A stretch of 64,000 nt of DNA. Origin: Aeromonas veronii. Lineage in GTDB: Bacteria; Pseudomonadota; Gammaproteobacteria; Enterobacterales; Aeromonadaceae. How positions within the stretch are numbered: position 1 is the first letter of the stretch; every line of letters begins with the position of its first letter. The notes under the pieces were generated by a model that did no database searches, had not been told where the DNA came from, and was given only the letters and a program-made list of their open reading frames with translations. Below are positions 30,609-38,997 of the stretch, piece by piece. A program made the position numbers and the translations under genes. Location: positions 3,463,501-3,527,500 of the forward strand of contig NZ_CP157875.1 of the NCBI RefSeq assembly GCF_040215105.1. The letters are read 5' to 3'.

Positions 30609-30630
30609 GGAAAGAGCATTCGCTCTTTCC
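30609..30630 (+). terminator. probable terminator after yhbY
   Basis: A 9-bp stem GGAAAGAGC/GCTCTTTCC with loop ATT-C is followed by the T-rich tract TTCATTTCTTTC. Confidence 0.65.
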
Positions 30631-30714
30631 TTCATTTCTTTCCCTTCTTCCCAAGTCGCTTGCCAAAATAGTCATCAGGCCCTTAACCTGCGATGAATAC
30701 TTGCGGATACCTCT

Positions 30715-31308
30715 ATGGACAAGCAACCAATCCTCACCGATGAGGAGCTGACCATGCTGCGGGAGCTGGGAAACGCCGAGGAGATGGCCACCGGCCAGTT
30801 CCTGCGGGGTTACCTGAACCCTCCCCTGCAAAGCCTGCTGCAACGTGCCGACGCCCTGGTGCTCGAAGCCCGCATCGCCGGCCATCAGTTGCGCTTCCCT
30901 CTCTACAACACCGAGCAGGAGGAGGGCCACGGCGAACTGCGCATCGCAGCCCCGGCCATTTCCGAGCTGGGCCATGCTCATCTGCGCCCCTGGCGCCTCG
31001 ATGTCAGCGCCAGCTTGCAGACGGCGGATGGAACCTATGAAGTTCCCAGCCTCTCGGTGGGTGGCCTCATCGCAACGGGATTGCCCCCAACCCTTGGCAG
31101 GGGCAATACGTTCGACGGGATCCTGCTGATCGAAAGCCTTCTCCCTCTGCCAATCACCGCCACCCTGATAAGACCCATCAGGTCCCATCGACCGGGACAG
31201 GATTGGGCGCTGCAGTACCAACTAGGTCAGGTAGACAGGGAGCGACTGCGGGACTGGATCTTCCTGCGCCACCAGGATGCCTTCACCCGGGAATATCAGG
31301 CGGAGTGA
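30715..31308 (+). CDS. PilZ-domain-like protein (tentative)
   Basis: This 197-residue soluble protein has no signal peptide. The second half looks like a PilZ beta barrel: HLRPWRLDVSASL (about 87-99), then YEVPSLSVGGL, and a C-terminal helix QVDRERLRDWIFLRHQDAF of the kind that ends many PilZ domains. The c-di-GMP-binding motifs are degenerate: RPWR in place of RxxxR, and SLSVGG where D-x-S-x-x-G is expected, so ligand binding is uncertain. The N-terminal half has no family I recognise. It is convergent with greA, close to the pomAB motor genes. The gene is likely real; its function is not established. Confidence 0.7.
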   Translation: MDKQPILTDEELTMLRELGNAEEMATGQFLRGYLNPPLQSLLQRADALVLEARIAGHQLRFPLYNTEQEEGHGELRIAAPAISELGHAHLRPWRLDVSASLQTADGTYEVPSLSVGGLIATGLPPTLGRGNTFDGILLIESLLPLPITATLIRPIRSHRPGQDWALQYQLGQVDRERLRDWIFLRHQDAFTREYQAE

Positions 31309-31312
31309 ATGC

Positions 31313-31339
31313 AAACAGGGGAGCCGGGCTCCCCTGTTT
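31313..31339. terminator. bidirectional terminator between the PilZ-like gene and greA
   Basis: A 12-bp stem AAACAGGGGAGC/GCTCCCCTGTTT with a short loop lies between convergent genes. The T tracts are short. Confidence 0.75.
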
Positions 31340-31359
31340 CGTCAGTCACATCCCTTAGT

Positions 31360-31836
31360 TTAGAGATATTCGACTGCCAGGATCTCGTACTCCACGTCAC
31401 CCGCAGGGGTCTTGACGATGGCCACGTCGTCCACTTCCTTGCCGATCAGGGCACGGGCGATGGGAGAGTTCACGGAGATCATGTTCTGTTTGATGTCCGC
31501 CTCGTCATCACCCACGATGCGGTACACCACTTCCTCTTCCGTCTCGCTTTTCAGCAAGGTCACGGTCGCACCAAAAATGACGCGGCCATTGTTGGCGATC
31601 TTGGTGATGTCGATCACCTGGGCATTGGAGAGCTTGCCTTCAATCTCCTGAATGCGGCCTTCACAGAAACCCTGTTGTTCACGAGCGGCATGGTATTCGG
31701 CGTTTTCTTTCAGATCACCATGCTCACGGGCCTCAGCGATCGCTTCGATAATCTGGGGACGCAGCTCGCTCTTCAGATAGTCGAGCTCTTGGCGCAGCTT
31801 CTCGGCGCCGCGAACAGTCATCGGAGTATGATTCAT
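31360..31836 (-). CDS. greA: transcript cleavage factor GreA
   Basis: GreA enters the RNA polymerase secondary channel and stimulates cleavage of backtracked RNA. The start at 31836 ([14 protein letters not shown]) gives 158 residues, the E. coli length. The coiled-coil tip carries the acidic pair in [19 protein letters not shown], and the C-terminal domain has [27 protein letters not shown] longer frame to 31881 adds 15 unconserved residues. In E. coli greA also lies near yhbY and rlmE-ftsH, so the neighbourhood is partly conserved. Confidence 0.97.
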   Translation of the reverse strand: MNHTPMTVRGAEKLRQELDYLKSELRPQIIEAIAEAREHGDLKENAEYHAAREQQGFCEGRIQEIEGKLSNAQVIDITKIANNGRVIFGATVTLLKSETEEEVVYRIVGDDEADIKQNMISVNSPIARALIGKEVDDVAIVKTPAGDVEYEILAVEYL

Positions 31837-31969
31837 AGTCGAAACCTGGGTTGCTTTATAAAGAGAAGCTGCGGCAATCAAAGAGAGCCGCAGCTATCGG
31901 TTCGGATGGGGCATCTTAATATGAAGCTGCCACAAAATCCATGGAAGCCCCTGAGAGCGGGATCGCGCT

Positions 31970-32875
31970 TTAGGGGGAAACCGGCCCGCCTTCCGACACG
32001 CCGATGGGAGCCGAGACGGTCGGCTTGCCCTGCATGATGGAGATCTCCACCCGTCGGTTCATGCGCCTGTTCTCCGGGCTGTTGTTGGGCACCAGCGGCT
32101 GGGAATCCGCCATGCCCTGCACCACCAGTCGGTTGGAATCAAACCCCGGCACCTTGATCATCTGGTGGGCCACCGCCACTGCGCGCTGGGAAGACAACTC
32201 CCAGTTGGACTGGAACAGTTCGTCCTGGGTGGCCACATCATCGGTATGACCGGAGACGGTGATCTCCCCCGGCACATCCTTGAGCAGCGCAGCCACCTTG
32301 CGGATCACCGGCCAGAACTGGGGCTGAAGGAAGGCAGAGCCAGCAGGAAATGCCGCCTTTTCACGTATGCGAATGATGATCTGCTGCCCCAACGCCTCTA
32401 TCTCGATGGCGCCGTCCTGGATCTGGGCCTGCATCTGCTCGGCCAGGGATTTCGCCAGGGCGTTGGACTGCTCCTGCGCCTTCTGGGCCTGATGGGCGCT
32501 GTCGCCCCCCGTCAGGTTGCCGTCCGTCTTGTCCTTGCCGCCGGCCTGATCCGAGTCACCGGGCTGGAATTCCAGCTCGGTCTGGGTCAGATCGATGGTC
32601 TGCTGCATGATGGTATCGATAGGGGTCGGCTCGGGCCGCCCAGGCCTGAACTCCTGCGCGATGACGGAGGTGCCCTTGGGGATGTCCTTCACCTCCAGGA
32701 TGTTCTGCACCCCAAACGCCTTCTCCATGGATCCCGCTATCTGCTTGAACTTCTGCACATCCATCTCGGCAAAGGAGAGCAAGAGCACGAAGAAGCACAT
32801 CAGCAGCGACATCAGATCGGCGAAGGTGCCCATGTAGCCGGGCAGACCGGGAGGCGGACACTTGCACTTTGACAT
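31970..32875 (-). CDS. pomB: flagellar motor protein PomB (Na+-type stator)
   Basis: PomB anchors the stator to peptidoglycan and carries the ion-binding aspartate. The 301 residues open MSKCKCPPPGLPGYMGTFADLMSLLMCFFVLLLSF, with D20 in the single transmembrane helix, as in Vibrio PomB. The plug/linker region (EFRPGRPEPTPIDTIMQQT) matches the sodium type. The C-terminal OmpA-like domain (about 165-285) has VSGHTDD, SNWELSSQRAVAVAHQM and NRRMNRRVEI. It is preceded by pomA with an 8-bp gap and GGAG at its start. In Vibrio pomAB also adjoin xseB-ispA-dxs. Confidence 0.95.
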   Translation of the reverse strand: MSKCKCPPPGLPGYMGTFADLMSLLMCFFVLLLSFAEMDVQKFKQIAGSMEKAFGVQNILEVKDIPKGTSVIAQEFRPGRPEPTPIDTIMQQTIDLTQTELEFQPGDSDQAGGKDKTDGNLTGGDSAHQAQKAQEQSNALAKSLAEQMQAQIQDGAIEIEALGQQIIIRIREKAAFPAGSAFLQPQFWPVIRKVAALLKDVPGEITVSGHTDDVATQDELFQSNWELSSQRAVAVAHQMIKVPGFDSNRLVVQGMADSQPLVPNNSPENRRMNRRVEISIMQGKPTVSAPIGVSEGGPVSP

Positions 32876-32883
32876 GACGGCTC

Positions 32884-33642
32884 CTACTCGATCCCGTTAT
32901 TGCGCTTGGACTGGTGCAGGTAGTTTTGCAGCATGGCCTGGATCACCCGCGGATTCTGACCGTCCTGGATCCCCATGATGGCGTCCAGGATCAGGGTACG
33001 GCTCAGCCGCTCCTCGCCGCTGCGCAGTTCCAGCTTGTCGGCGATGGGAATGGCGATCATGTTGGCCTCGATGGCGCCATAGAGGGTGGTCAGCAAGGCC
33101 ACCGCCATGGCCGGACCGATGGACTTGGGATCGCTCATGTTGGCCAGCATGGCCACCAGCCCCACCAGGGTACCTATCATGCCCATGGCCGGCCCCAGAT
33201 CCCCGAGGGAGCGAAACACCTTGATGGCGGTGACATGACGTTCAGAGGTCAGGTCGATGTCCTTTTCCATCACGGCCCGCACCACATCGGCGTCGTGACC
33301 ATCCACCAGCATGTCGATGCCCTTCTTCATGAAGGCATTGGGGATCTCCGCCGCCTCCAGGGCCAGGAAACCGCCCTTGCGCGCGGCATCGGCCAGTTCG
33401 ACAGCCTTGGCGATGAGGTCATCAAGCTTGTCCCCCTTATACATGAAGGCTTTGCCCGCCACCTTGAAGGCCATGAAAAACTGGTTGAGGTTGAACTTCA
33501 TCATGCAGATGAACAGGGAGCCCAATATGGTGATATAGACCGACGGCATATCCACATACATGGTCACCGGACCGCCCAACAACATGCCATAGATGACGAC
33601 GCCAAAGCCCAGCACTATGCCTATCAGACTGCCTAAATCCAC
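32884..33642 (-). CDS. pomA: flagellar motor protein PomA (Na+-type stator, GTG start)
   Basis: PomA is the four-helix stator channel protein that pairs with PomB to drive the polar flagellum with Na+. It has 252 residues from a GTG start with GGAG upstream. Transmembrane helices are visible near 4-25, 33-50, 147-170 and 180-202 (MGMIGTLVGLVAMLANM and AMAVALLTTLYGAIEANM). The cytoplasmic loop has the charged ARKGGFLALEAAEI segment that contacts FliG in this family. It is divergent from xseB. The sodium assignment rests on similarity to Vibrio PomA and on the gene context. Confidence 0.95.
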   Translation of the reverse strand: MDLGSLIGIVLGFGVVIYGMLLGGPVTMYVDMPSVYITILGSLFICMMKFNLNQFFMAFKVAGKAFMYKGDKLDDLIAKAVELADAARKGGFLALEAAEIPNAFMKKGIDMLVDGHDADVVRAVMEKDIDLTSERHVTAIKVFRSLGDLGPAMGMIGTLVGLVAMLANMSDPKSIGPAMAVALLTTLYGAIEANMIAIPIADKLELRSGEERLSRTLILDAIMGIQDGQNPRVIQAMLQNYLHQSKRNNGIE

Positions 33643-33874
33643 GTCCCTACTCCTGTCATCTAAGTTGCCATTTTTTATACTGCGTTGAATTTTCTGCTAT
33701 TGCGCCGCGAGCAGCAAGCCCGATACAAGGCAATAACCATCAGGCAATCACTGGATGCCAGTCCCAGCTTATCGGCCAACCGCGCGATAGTTTGAGCACT
33801 CTGCGCTTTTCTGCCTCCCCCCGCTGCCCGGTCGATGTTAAGATGAGCCGTTTTTTCAATCCCCGAGGATGGAC

Positions 33875-34126
33875 ATGGCCAGTAAAAAAATCGACCGCCT
33901 GAGTTTTGACGCCACCCTGGAAGAGCTGGAAACCATAGTGCATCAGCTCGAACAAGGCTCACTCCCCCTCGAGGAGGCACTCAAGCAGTTTGAACAAGGC
34001 ATTCACCTGGTACGGGCTGGCCAGCAGAAGCTGGAGCAGGCCGAACAGAAAATCCAGATCCTGCTGACCCAGGCCGACGGCAGCGAACAGGCGGTTCCCT
34101 TCGCCCCTGAGCAAGGAGAGGAGTGA
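33875..34126 (+). CDS. xseB: exodeoxyribonuclease VII small subunit
   Basis: XseB is the small helical subunit of exonuclease VII. The start at 33875 has GAGGA upstream and gives 83 residues ([45 protein letters not shown]), the standard family sequence. An ATG six bases earlier overlaps the ribosome site. Its stop is immediately followed by the ispA start, and the order xseB-ispA-dxs is conserved in gammaproteobacteria. Confidence 0.96.
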   Translation: MASKKIDRLSFDATLEELETIVHQLEQGSLPLEEALKQFEQGIHLVRAGQQKLEQAEQKIQILLTQADGSEQAVPFAPEQGEE

Positions 34127-35017
34127 GTGACCCTGGACGACTTCACCCGCCTGCACCGCCAGCGCATCGACGACTGTCTCTCGGCGCAGCTTGACGCCCT
34201 TCCCCCCATGGCCCCCCGTCTGCGGGATGCCATGAAATACGGGCTGCTGCTCGGTGGCAAACGGGTGCGTCCCTTCCTGGTCTATGCCGTGGGCGAGATG
34301 CTGGGCGTTCCGAGTGAGCGACTCGACGGCCCCGCCGCCGCGGTGGAGTGCATCCACGCCTACTCCCTGCTGCACGACGACCTGCCCGCCATGGATGACG
34401 ACGATCTGCGTCGCGGCCAACCGACGGTACACAAGGCTTTTGATGAAGGCACCGCCATCCTGGCGGGAGATGCCCTGCAGACCCTGGCGTTTTCCATCCT
34501 GGCCGACCACCCCCTTCCCGAGACGCTGCTGGCCAACCGGGTACGGATGCTGAGCACCCTGGCCCGTGCTTCCGGCTACCTCGGCATGTGCGGTGGTCAG
34601 GCACTGGATCTGGAAGCCGAGAGCCGCCGGGTCAGCCTCGCCGAACTCGAACAGGTGCATCGTCACAAGACCGGCGCCCTCATCGAATGCGCCGTCACCC
34701 TGGGTGCCCTGTGCAAGGAAGATGTCGCGCCACAGACCCTGGCCGCCCTGCAATCCTATGCGGCCGCCATCGGTCTCGCCTTCCAGGTGCAGGATGACAT
34801 CCTCGACATCACCGGCGATACCGCGACCCTGGGCAAGCCGCAAGGCTCGGATCTGGCGCTGGAAAAGAGTACCTATCCGGCCCTGCTCGGACTCGACAAT
34901 GCCCGTGAGCTGGCTCGCGAACTGCATGACAAGGCCTTAACAGCCCTGCAATCCTTGCCCTACAATACCGACATTCTGGAAGCGTTTGCCGATTACATCA
35001 TCGAGCGAACCCACTAA
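34127..35017 (+). CDS. ispA: (2E,6E)-farnesyl diphosphate synthase (GTG start)
   Basis: IspA condenses IPP with DMAPP and GPP to make farnesyl diphosphate for quinones and undecaprenyl phosphate. The GTG start directly follows the xseB stop with GGAGAGGAG upstream. Of the 296 residues, the first aspartate-rich motif is DDLPAMDDDD (about 84-93) and the second is VQDDILDIT (about 222-230). The GGKRVRPFLV and HDDLPA context places it in the short-chain prenyl synthase group. Confidence 0.97.
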   Translation: MTLDDFTRLHRQRIDDCLSAQLDALPPMAPRLRDAMKYGLLLGGKRVRPFLVYAVGEMLGVPSERLDGPAAAVECIHAYSLLHDDLPAMDDDDLRRGQPTVHKAFDEGTAILAGDALQTLAFSILADHPLPETLLANRVRMLSTLARASGYLGMCGGQALDLEAESRRVSLAELEQVHRHKTGALIECAVTLGALCKEDVAPQTLAALQSYAAAIGLAFQVQDDILDITGDTATLGKPQGSDLALEKSTYPALLGLDNARELARELHDKALTALQSLPYNTDILEAFADYIIERTH

Positions 35018-35038
35018 ACGCTGGATAACAGTAACAAG

Positions 35039-36904
35039 ATGAGCGTTGATATAAGCGAATACCCCAACCTGGCCCTCGCGGACACGCCGGTCGAATTGCG
35101 ATCCCTGCCCTTCGAGCGCCTGCCCGTGCTGTGCAACGAGCTGCGCGAATACCTGCTGCGCTCGGTGAGCCGCTCCAGCGGTCACTTTGCCTCCGGTCTT
35201 GGCACCGTCGAGCTGACGGTCGCCCTGCACTATGTCTACAACACCCCCTTCGATCGGCTGGTCTGGGACGTGGGCCATCAGGCCTATCCCCACAAGATCC
35301 TGACCGGTCGGCGCGATCGCATTCACACCATCCGCCAGAAGGATGGTCTCCACCCCTTCCCCTGGCGCGACGAGAGCGAGTATGACGTCCTCAGTGTCGG
35401 CCACTCCAGCACCTCCATCGGTGCCGCGCTCGGCATGGCCGTTGCCGCCGAGCACGAAGGGCTGGGACGCAAGGTGGTCGCCGTCATCGGCGACGGGGCC
35501 ATCACCGCCGGCATGGCGTTCGAGGCCCTCAACCACGCGGGCGACGTCCACAAGGACATGCTGGTGGTGCTCAATGACAACGAGATGTCCATTTCCGAGA
35601 ATGTCGGGGCGCTGAACAACCACCTGGCCCGGCTGATGTCCGGCAAGCTCTACACCACCATCCGCGAGGGTGGCAAGAAGGTGCTGGCGGGGGTTCCCCC
35701 GGTCAAGGAGCTGGCCAAGCGGGCAGAAGAACATCTGAAAGGCATGGTGGTGCCCGGCACCCTGTTCGAGGAGTTCGGCTTCAACTATATCGGCCCCATC
35801 GACGGCCATGACATCGGCGCCCTGGTCGAGACCCTGCGCAACATGCGCAACCTCAAGGGTCCCCAGCTGCTGCACGTCAAGACCAAGAAGGGCAAGGGTT
35901 ACGAGCCCGCCGAGAAGGATCCCATCGGTTATCACGCCGTGCCCAAGTTCAATCCGGACGACTGCACCCTGCCCAAGAGCAGCGGCGGCAAGCCGACCTT
36001 CTCCGCCATCTTCGGCCAGTGGCTGTGCGACATGGCCGCGAAGGACGAGAAGCTGGTCGGCATCACCCCCGCCATGCGCGAGGGCTCGGGGCTGGTCAAA
36101 TTCAGCCAGCAGTATCCGGATCGCTATTTCGACGTGGCCATCGCCGAGCAGCATGCGGTCACCTTCGCCGCCGGGCTCGCCATCGCGGATCAGAAACCCG
36201 TGGTGGCTATTTACTCGAGCTTCCTGCAGCGGGCCTATGACCAGTTGATCCACGACGTGGCACTGCAGAAGCTGCCGGTGCTGTTTGCCATCGACCGGGC
36301 CGGTCTGGTGGGCGCCGACGGCCCCACCCATCAGGGGGCCTTCGACATCAGCTTCCTGCGCACCGTGCCGAACATGGTGGTGATGACCCCGTCCGATGAG
36401 AACGAGTGCCGCCAGATGCTCTACACCGGCTACCGGTGCAACCTGCCTGCGGCGGTGCGCTACCCCCGTGGCAGCGGCTGCGGCATCGAGGTCCAGAATG
36501 AGATGACGGCGCTGGAGATAGGCAAGGGTCGCATTGTCCGTGACGGCAAGGGCATCGCCATCCTGGCATTCGGTACCCTGCTGCACCAGGCCAAGGCCGC
36601 CGCCGAGGCGCTGGATGCCACCCTGGTGGACATGCGCTTCGTCAAACCCATGGACGAGGCGCTGGTGCTCTCCCTTGCCGCGACCCACGACCAATTCGTC
36701 ACCCTGGAAGACAACGCCATCATGGGCGGCGCCGGCTCCGCGGTGAACGAGCTGCTGATGCGCAGCAAACAGTGCAAACCGGTACTGAATCTCGGGCTGC
36801 CAGACCGCTTTATCGAGCAAGGCACCCAGGAGGAGATCTACACCCTGCTGGGGCTCGATGGCACTGGTATCCTCGCCAGCATCGAGGCCTGGCAACAGGC
36901 CTGA
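35039..36904 (+). CDS. dxs: 1-deoxy-D-xylulose-5-phosphate synthase
   Basis: Dxs is the thiamine-diphosphate enzyme that starts the MEP isoprenoid pathway from pyruvate and glyceraldehyde 3-phosphate. The 621 residues have normal length. Motifs include [45 protein letters not shown], the ThDP/Mg site [15 protein letters not shown]...NDNEMSIS, and the transketolase-like middle domain [18 protein letters not shown]...[15 protein letters not shown]. It sits in the xseB-ispA-dxs unit, so supply of C5 units and FPP synthesis are co-expressed. A strong terminator follows. Confidence 0.98.
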   Translation: MSVDISEYPNLALADTPVELRSLPFERLPVLCNELREYLLRSVSRSSGHFASGLGTVELTVALHYVYNTPFDRLVWDVGHQAYPHKILTGRRDRIHTIRQKDGLHPFPWRDESEYDVLSVGHSSTSIGAALGMAVAAEHEGLGRKVVAVIGDGAITAGMAFEALNHAGDVHKDMLVVLNDNEMSISENVGALNNHLARLMSGKLYTTIREGGKKVLAGVPPVKELAKRAEEHLKGMVVPGTLFEEFGFNYIGPIDGHDIGALVETLRNMRNLKGPQLLHVKTKKGKGYEPAEKDPIGYHAVPKFNPDDCTLPKSSGGKPTFSAIFGQWLCDMAAKDEKLVGITPAMREGSGLVKFSQQYPDRYFDVAIAEQHAVTFAAGLAIADQKPVVAIYSSFLQRAYDQLIHDVALQKLPVLFAIDRAGLVGADGPTHQGAFDISFLRTVPNMVVMTPSDENECRQMLYTGYRCNLPAAVRYPRGSGCGIEVQNEMTALEIGKGRIVRDGKGIAILAFGTLLHQAKAAAEALDATLVDMRFVKPMDEALVLSLAATHDQFVTLEDNAIMGGAGSAVNELLMRSKQCKPVLNLGLPDRFIEQGTQEEIYTLLGLDGTGILASIEAWQQA

Positions 36905-36920
36905 TGACCATCCAGTCACG

Positions 36921-36949
36921 AAAAAGGGCGCCATCATGGCGCCCTTTTT
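36921..36949. terminator. bidirectional terminator between dxs and the ABC importer operon
   Basis: A 12-bp stem AAAAAGGGCGCC with a 5-nt loop has A and T runs on both sides of the convergent units. Confidence 0.92.
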
Positions 36950-36975
36950 GATTGCTTCAATTATCGACTCGGGTC

Positions 36976-37917
36976 TTAGCCTTTGTAGATCTTGGGGTTG
37001 AACACATCCCGCAGCCAGTCACCAAGCAGGTTGATCACCAGCACCAGCACCACCAGGCAGATCCCCGGGAAGGCGGTGATCCACCAGGAGCCGGAGAAGA
37101 TGTAGTTGAAGCCCACACTGATGAGGGACCCCAGAGACGGCTGATCCACCGGCATGCCGAGCCCCAGGAAGGAGAGCGCGGCCTCACTCATGATGGCGTT
37201 CGCCACCTGCACGGTGGAGATGACCAGGATGGGCGACAGGCAGTTCGGCAGAATGTGGCGGAACATGATGCGCGGGGCACGGAACCCCATCACCTGGGCC
37301 GCTTCCACATACTCCTTCTTCTTCTCGGCCAGCACCGAGGCGCGCACCGTCCGGGCATATTGCGGCCATTCGGCGATACCGATGATCACCACCAGCATCA
37401 GGATGGCGAACTTGGAGTAAAACTCCGAGCCAAAGGTCGCCTGGAAGATGGCGGAGATGATGATGGCCACCATCATGGTGGAGAAAGAGAGCTGCACATC
37501 GGCAAAACGCATCAGCAGGTTGTCGATACGGCCACCGAAATAGCCCGCCAGCAGGCCGATGACGATGCCGAGCAGCAACTGCAGTGCCACCGCGAACAGG
37601 CCGATGGTCAGGGAGATGCGGGCACCGTACAGAATTGTGCTCCAGATATCGCGGCCCTGGTTGTCGGTGCCGAGCCAGAAGCGCTCCTCGCCCCCTTCCA
37701 GCCAGGAGGGTGGCAGTTCCGCATCCATCAGATCGAAGCTGGTCAGATCGTAGACGTTATGGGGGGCCAGCCAGGGCGCCAGCAGGGCCCCCAGCACGAA
37801 CACCACAAACACCGCGAAGCTGAACATGGCTACCTTGTCCCGCAGGAAGTAGTAGACGATGTCAGAGTTCTTGAAACGTGCCCAACGGCTTGGGCTTGCA
37901 GTCATAGCCTTACTCAT
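36976..37917 (-). CDS. peptide-type ABC importer permease (DppC/OppC family)
   Basis: This 313-residue inner-membrane permease has the OppC_N segment (RDKVAMFSFAVFVVFVLGALLAPWLAPHNVY) and the FWLGTDNQGRDIWSTILYGARISL motif typical of DppC/OppC. Six transmembrane helices are expected. The ATPase-coupling EAA loop is EYVEAAQVMGFRAPRIMFRHILPN. It pairs with the permease encoded just upstream (5-bp gap, AAGGGG ribosome site inside the preceding stop region). It should import short peptides or a related solute; the substrate is not readable from sequence. Confidence 0.92.
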   Translation of the reverse strand: MSKAMTASPSRWARFKNSDIVYYFLRDKVAMFSFAVFVVFVLGALLAPWLAPHNVYDLTSFDLMDAELPPSWLEGGEERFWLGTDNQGRDIWSTILYGARISLTIGLFAVALQLLLGIVIGLLAGYFGGRIDNLLMRFADVQLSFSTMMVAIIISAIFQATFGSEFYSKFAILMLVVIIGIAEWPQYARTVRASVLAEKKKEYVEAAQVMGFRAPRIMFRHILPNCLSPILVISTVQVANAIMSEAALSFLGLGMPVDQPSLGSLISVGFNYIFSGSWWITAFPGICLVVLVLVINLLGDWLRDVFNPKIYKG

Positions 37918-37922
37918 GATGC

Positions 37923-38897
37923 TTACCCCTTGGCGGTCAAGTTAACGGTCGGGTTGATGAACCCGTAAAGCAGGTCGACCAGGGTATTGGTCACCACGAA
38001 GATGAGACCCACGAAGATGACGTAGGCGGTGATGAGCGGCGTATCGACCCGGTGGATTGCCTCGAGGAACAGGAAGCCGGTCCCCGGCCACTGGAATACG
38101 CTCTCGGTCAGAATGGTGTAGGCCACCATGGTACCGATCTGCACGCCGCCGACGGTGATGACCGGCAGCATGGTGTTCTTCAGGGCGTGCTGATAGTAGA
38201 CCTTGTTGTTGTCCAGCCCCTTGGCGCGGGCAAACTTGACGTACTCGGAGGAGAGTTGCTCCAGCATCTCTGAGCGCACCAGCCGGATGAACAGCGGCAG
38301 CATGATGGAGGAGAGCGACACCGCGGGCAGGATCAGGTGCAAGATCCCGTCCCAGGTGAAGAAGCCCGACTCCCAGCCCAGCAGGTTGTAGGTCTCGCCA
38401 CGGCCATAGGCCGGCAGCCAGCCCAGCTGGATGGAGAAGAGATACATCAACATGATGGCCGTCAGGAAGACCGGGATCGAGATACCGATGCTGCTGACCG
38501 CCATGATGAGCTTGGTGAGCACGCTGCGTGGCCTGATCGCCGAATATACCCCCAGCGGAATGGAGACAACGACGATGATGATGGCGGCGGCAAACACCAG
38601 CTCAAGGGTAGCCACCAGCTTGTCGAGGATCACCTCGAGAGCCGGTCGCTTGAAGAAGTAGGAAGTGCCCAGATCCCCCTGCACCGCGTTCTGCAAGAAG
38701 CGGCTGTATTTCACCAAAAAGGGATCGTTGAGGCCCATCTTGTCGCGCAGCTCCTGGCGCACGGACTCGGAGACGGATTGTCCCACCAGCTCGCGCAGCG
38801 GATCCCCCAGGTTGTCCTGGATGGAGAAGGCGACCAGGCTGATGACGAACATCACTATCACGGCCTGATAGAACCGTTTCAGCAGGAATGTAAACAT
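37923..38897 (-). CDS. peptide-type ABC importer permease (DppB/OppB family)
   Basis: The start at 38897 (MFTFLLKRFYQAVIVMFVISLVAFS) has AGAAGGA upstream and gives 324 residues. The protein has the DppB/OppB layout with an N-terminal transmembrane helix, a periplasmic segment (LREKMGLND-like LRDKMGLNDPFLVKY), and the coupling loop EYVKFARAKGLDNNKVYYQHALKN. It forms the heterodimeric channel with the downstream permease. A strong hairpin lies upstream, between it and the binding protein gene. A frame extension to 38930 is arginine-rich and not family-like. Confidence 0.92.
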   Translation of the reverse strand: MFTFLLKRFYQAVIVMFVISLVAFSIQDNLGDPLRELVGQSVSESVRQELRDKMGLNDPFLVKYSRFLQNAVQGDLGTSYFFKRPALEVILDKLVATLELVFAAAIIIVVVSIPLGVYSAIRPRSVLTKLIMAVSSIGISIPVFLTAIMLMYLFSIQLGWLPAYGRGETYNLLGWESGFFTWDGILHLILPAVSLSSIMLPLFIRLVRSEMLEQLSSEYVKFARAKGLDNNKVYYQHALKNTMLPVITVGGVQIGTMVAYTILTESVFQWPGTGFLFLEAIHRVDTPLITAYVIFVGLIFVVTNTLVDLLYGFINPTVNLTAKG

Positions 38898-38944
38898 GCT
38901 TGTCCTTCTACGTGGCCTGTGTCGTGGCACAGGCTTCTGTTAAT

Positions 38945-38975
38945 GGCGGGGGCGCCAGCAATGACCACCCCCGCC
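38945..38975 (-). other. intercistronic hairpin between binding protein and permease genes
   Basis: An 8-bp perfect stem GGCGGGGG/CCCCCGCC encloses a 15-nt loop in the 100-bp gap after the binding-protein gene. Such stems commonly protect the upstream message, so more binding protein than permease is made. Confidence 0.6.
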
Positions 38976-38997
38976 AGGTCCTTCCTTAGCGCTTCGC

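Noticed and set aside
32884-33642. MotA/MotB (proton-type) rather than PomA/PomB
   Set aside because: The N-termini, plug region and the xseB-ispA-dxs context all match the Vibrio sodium-type stator.
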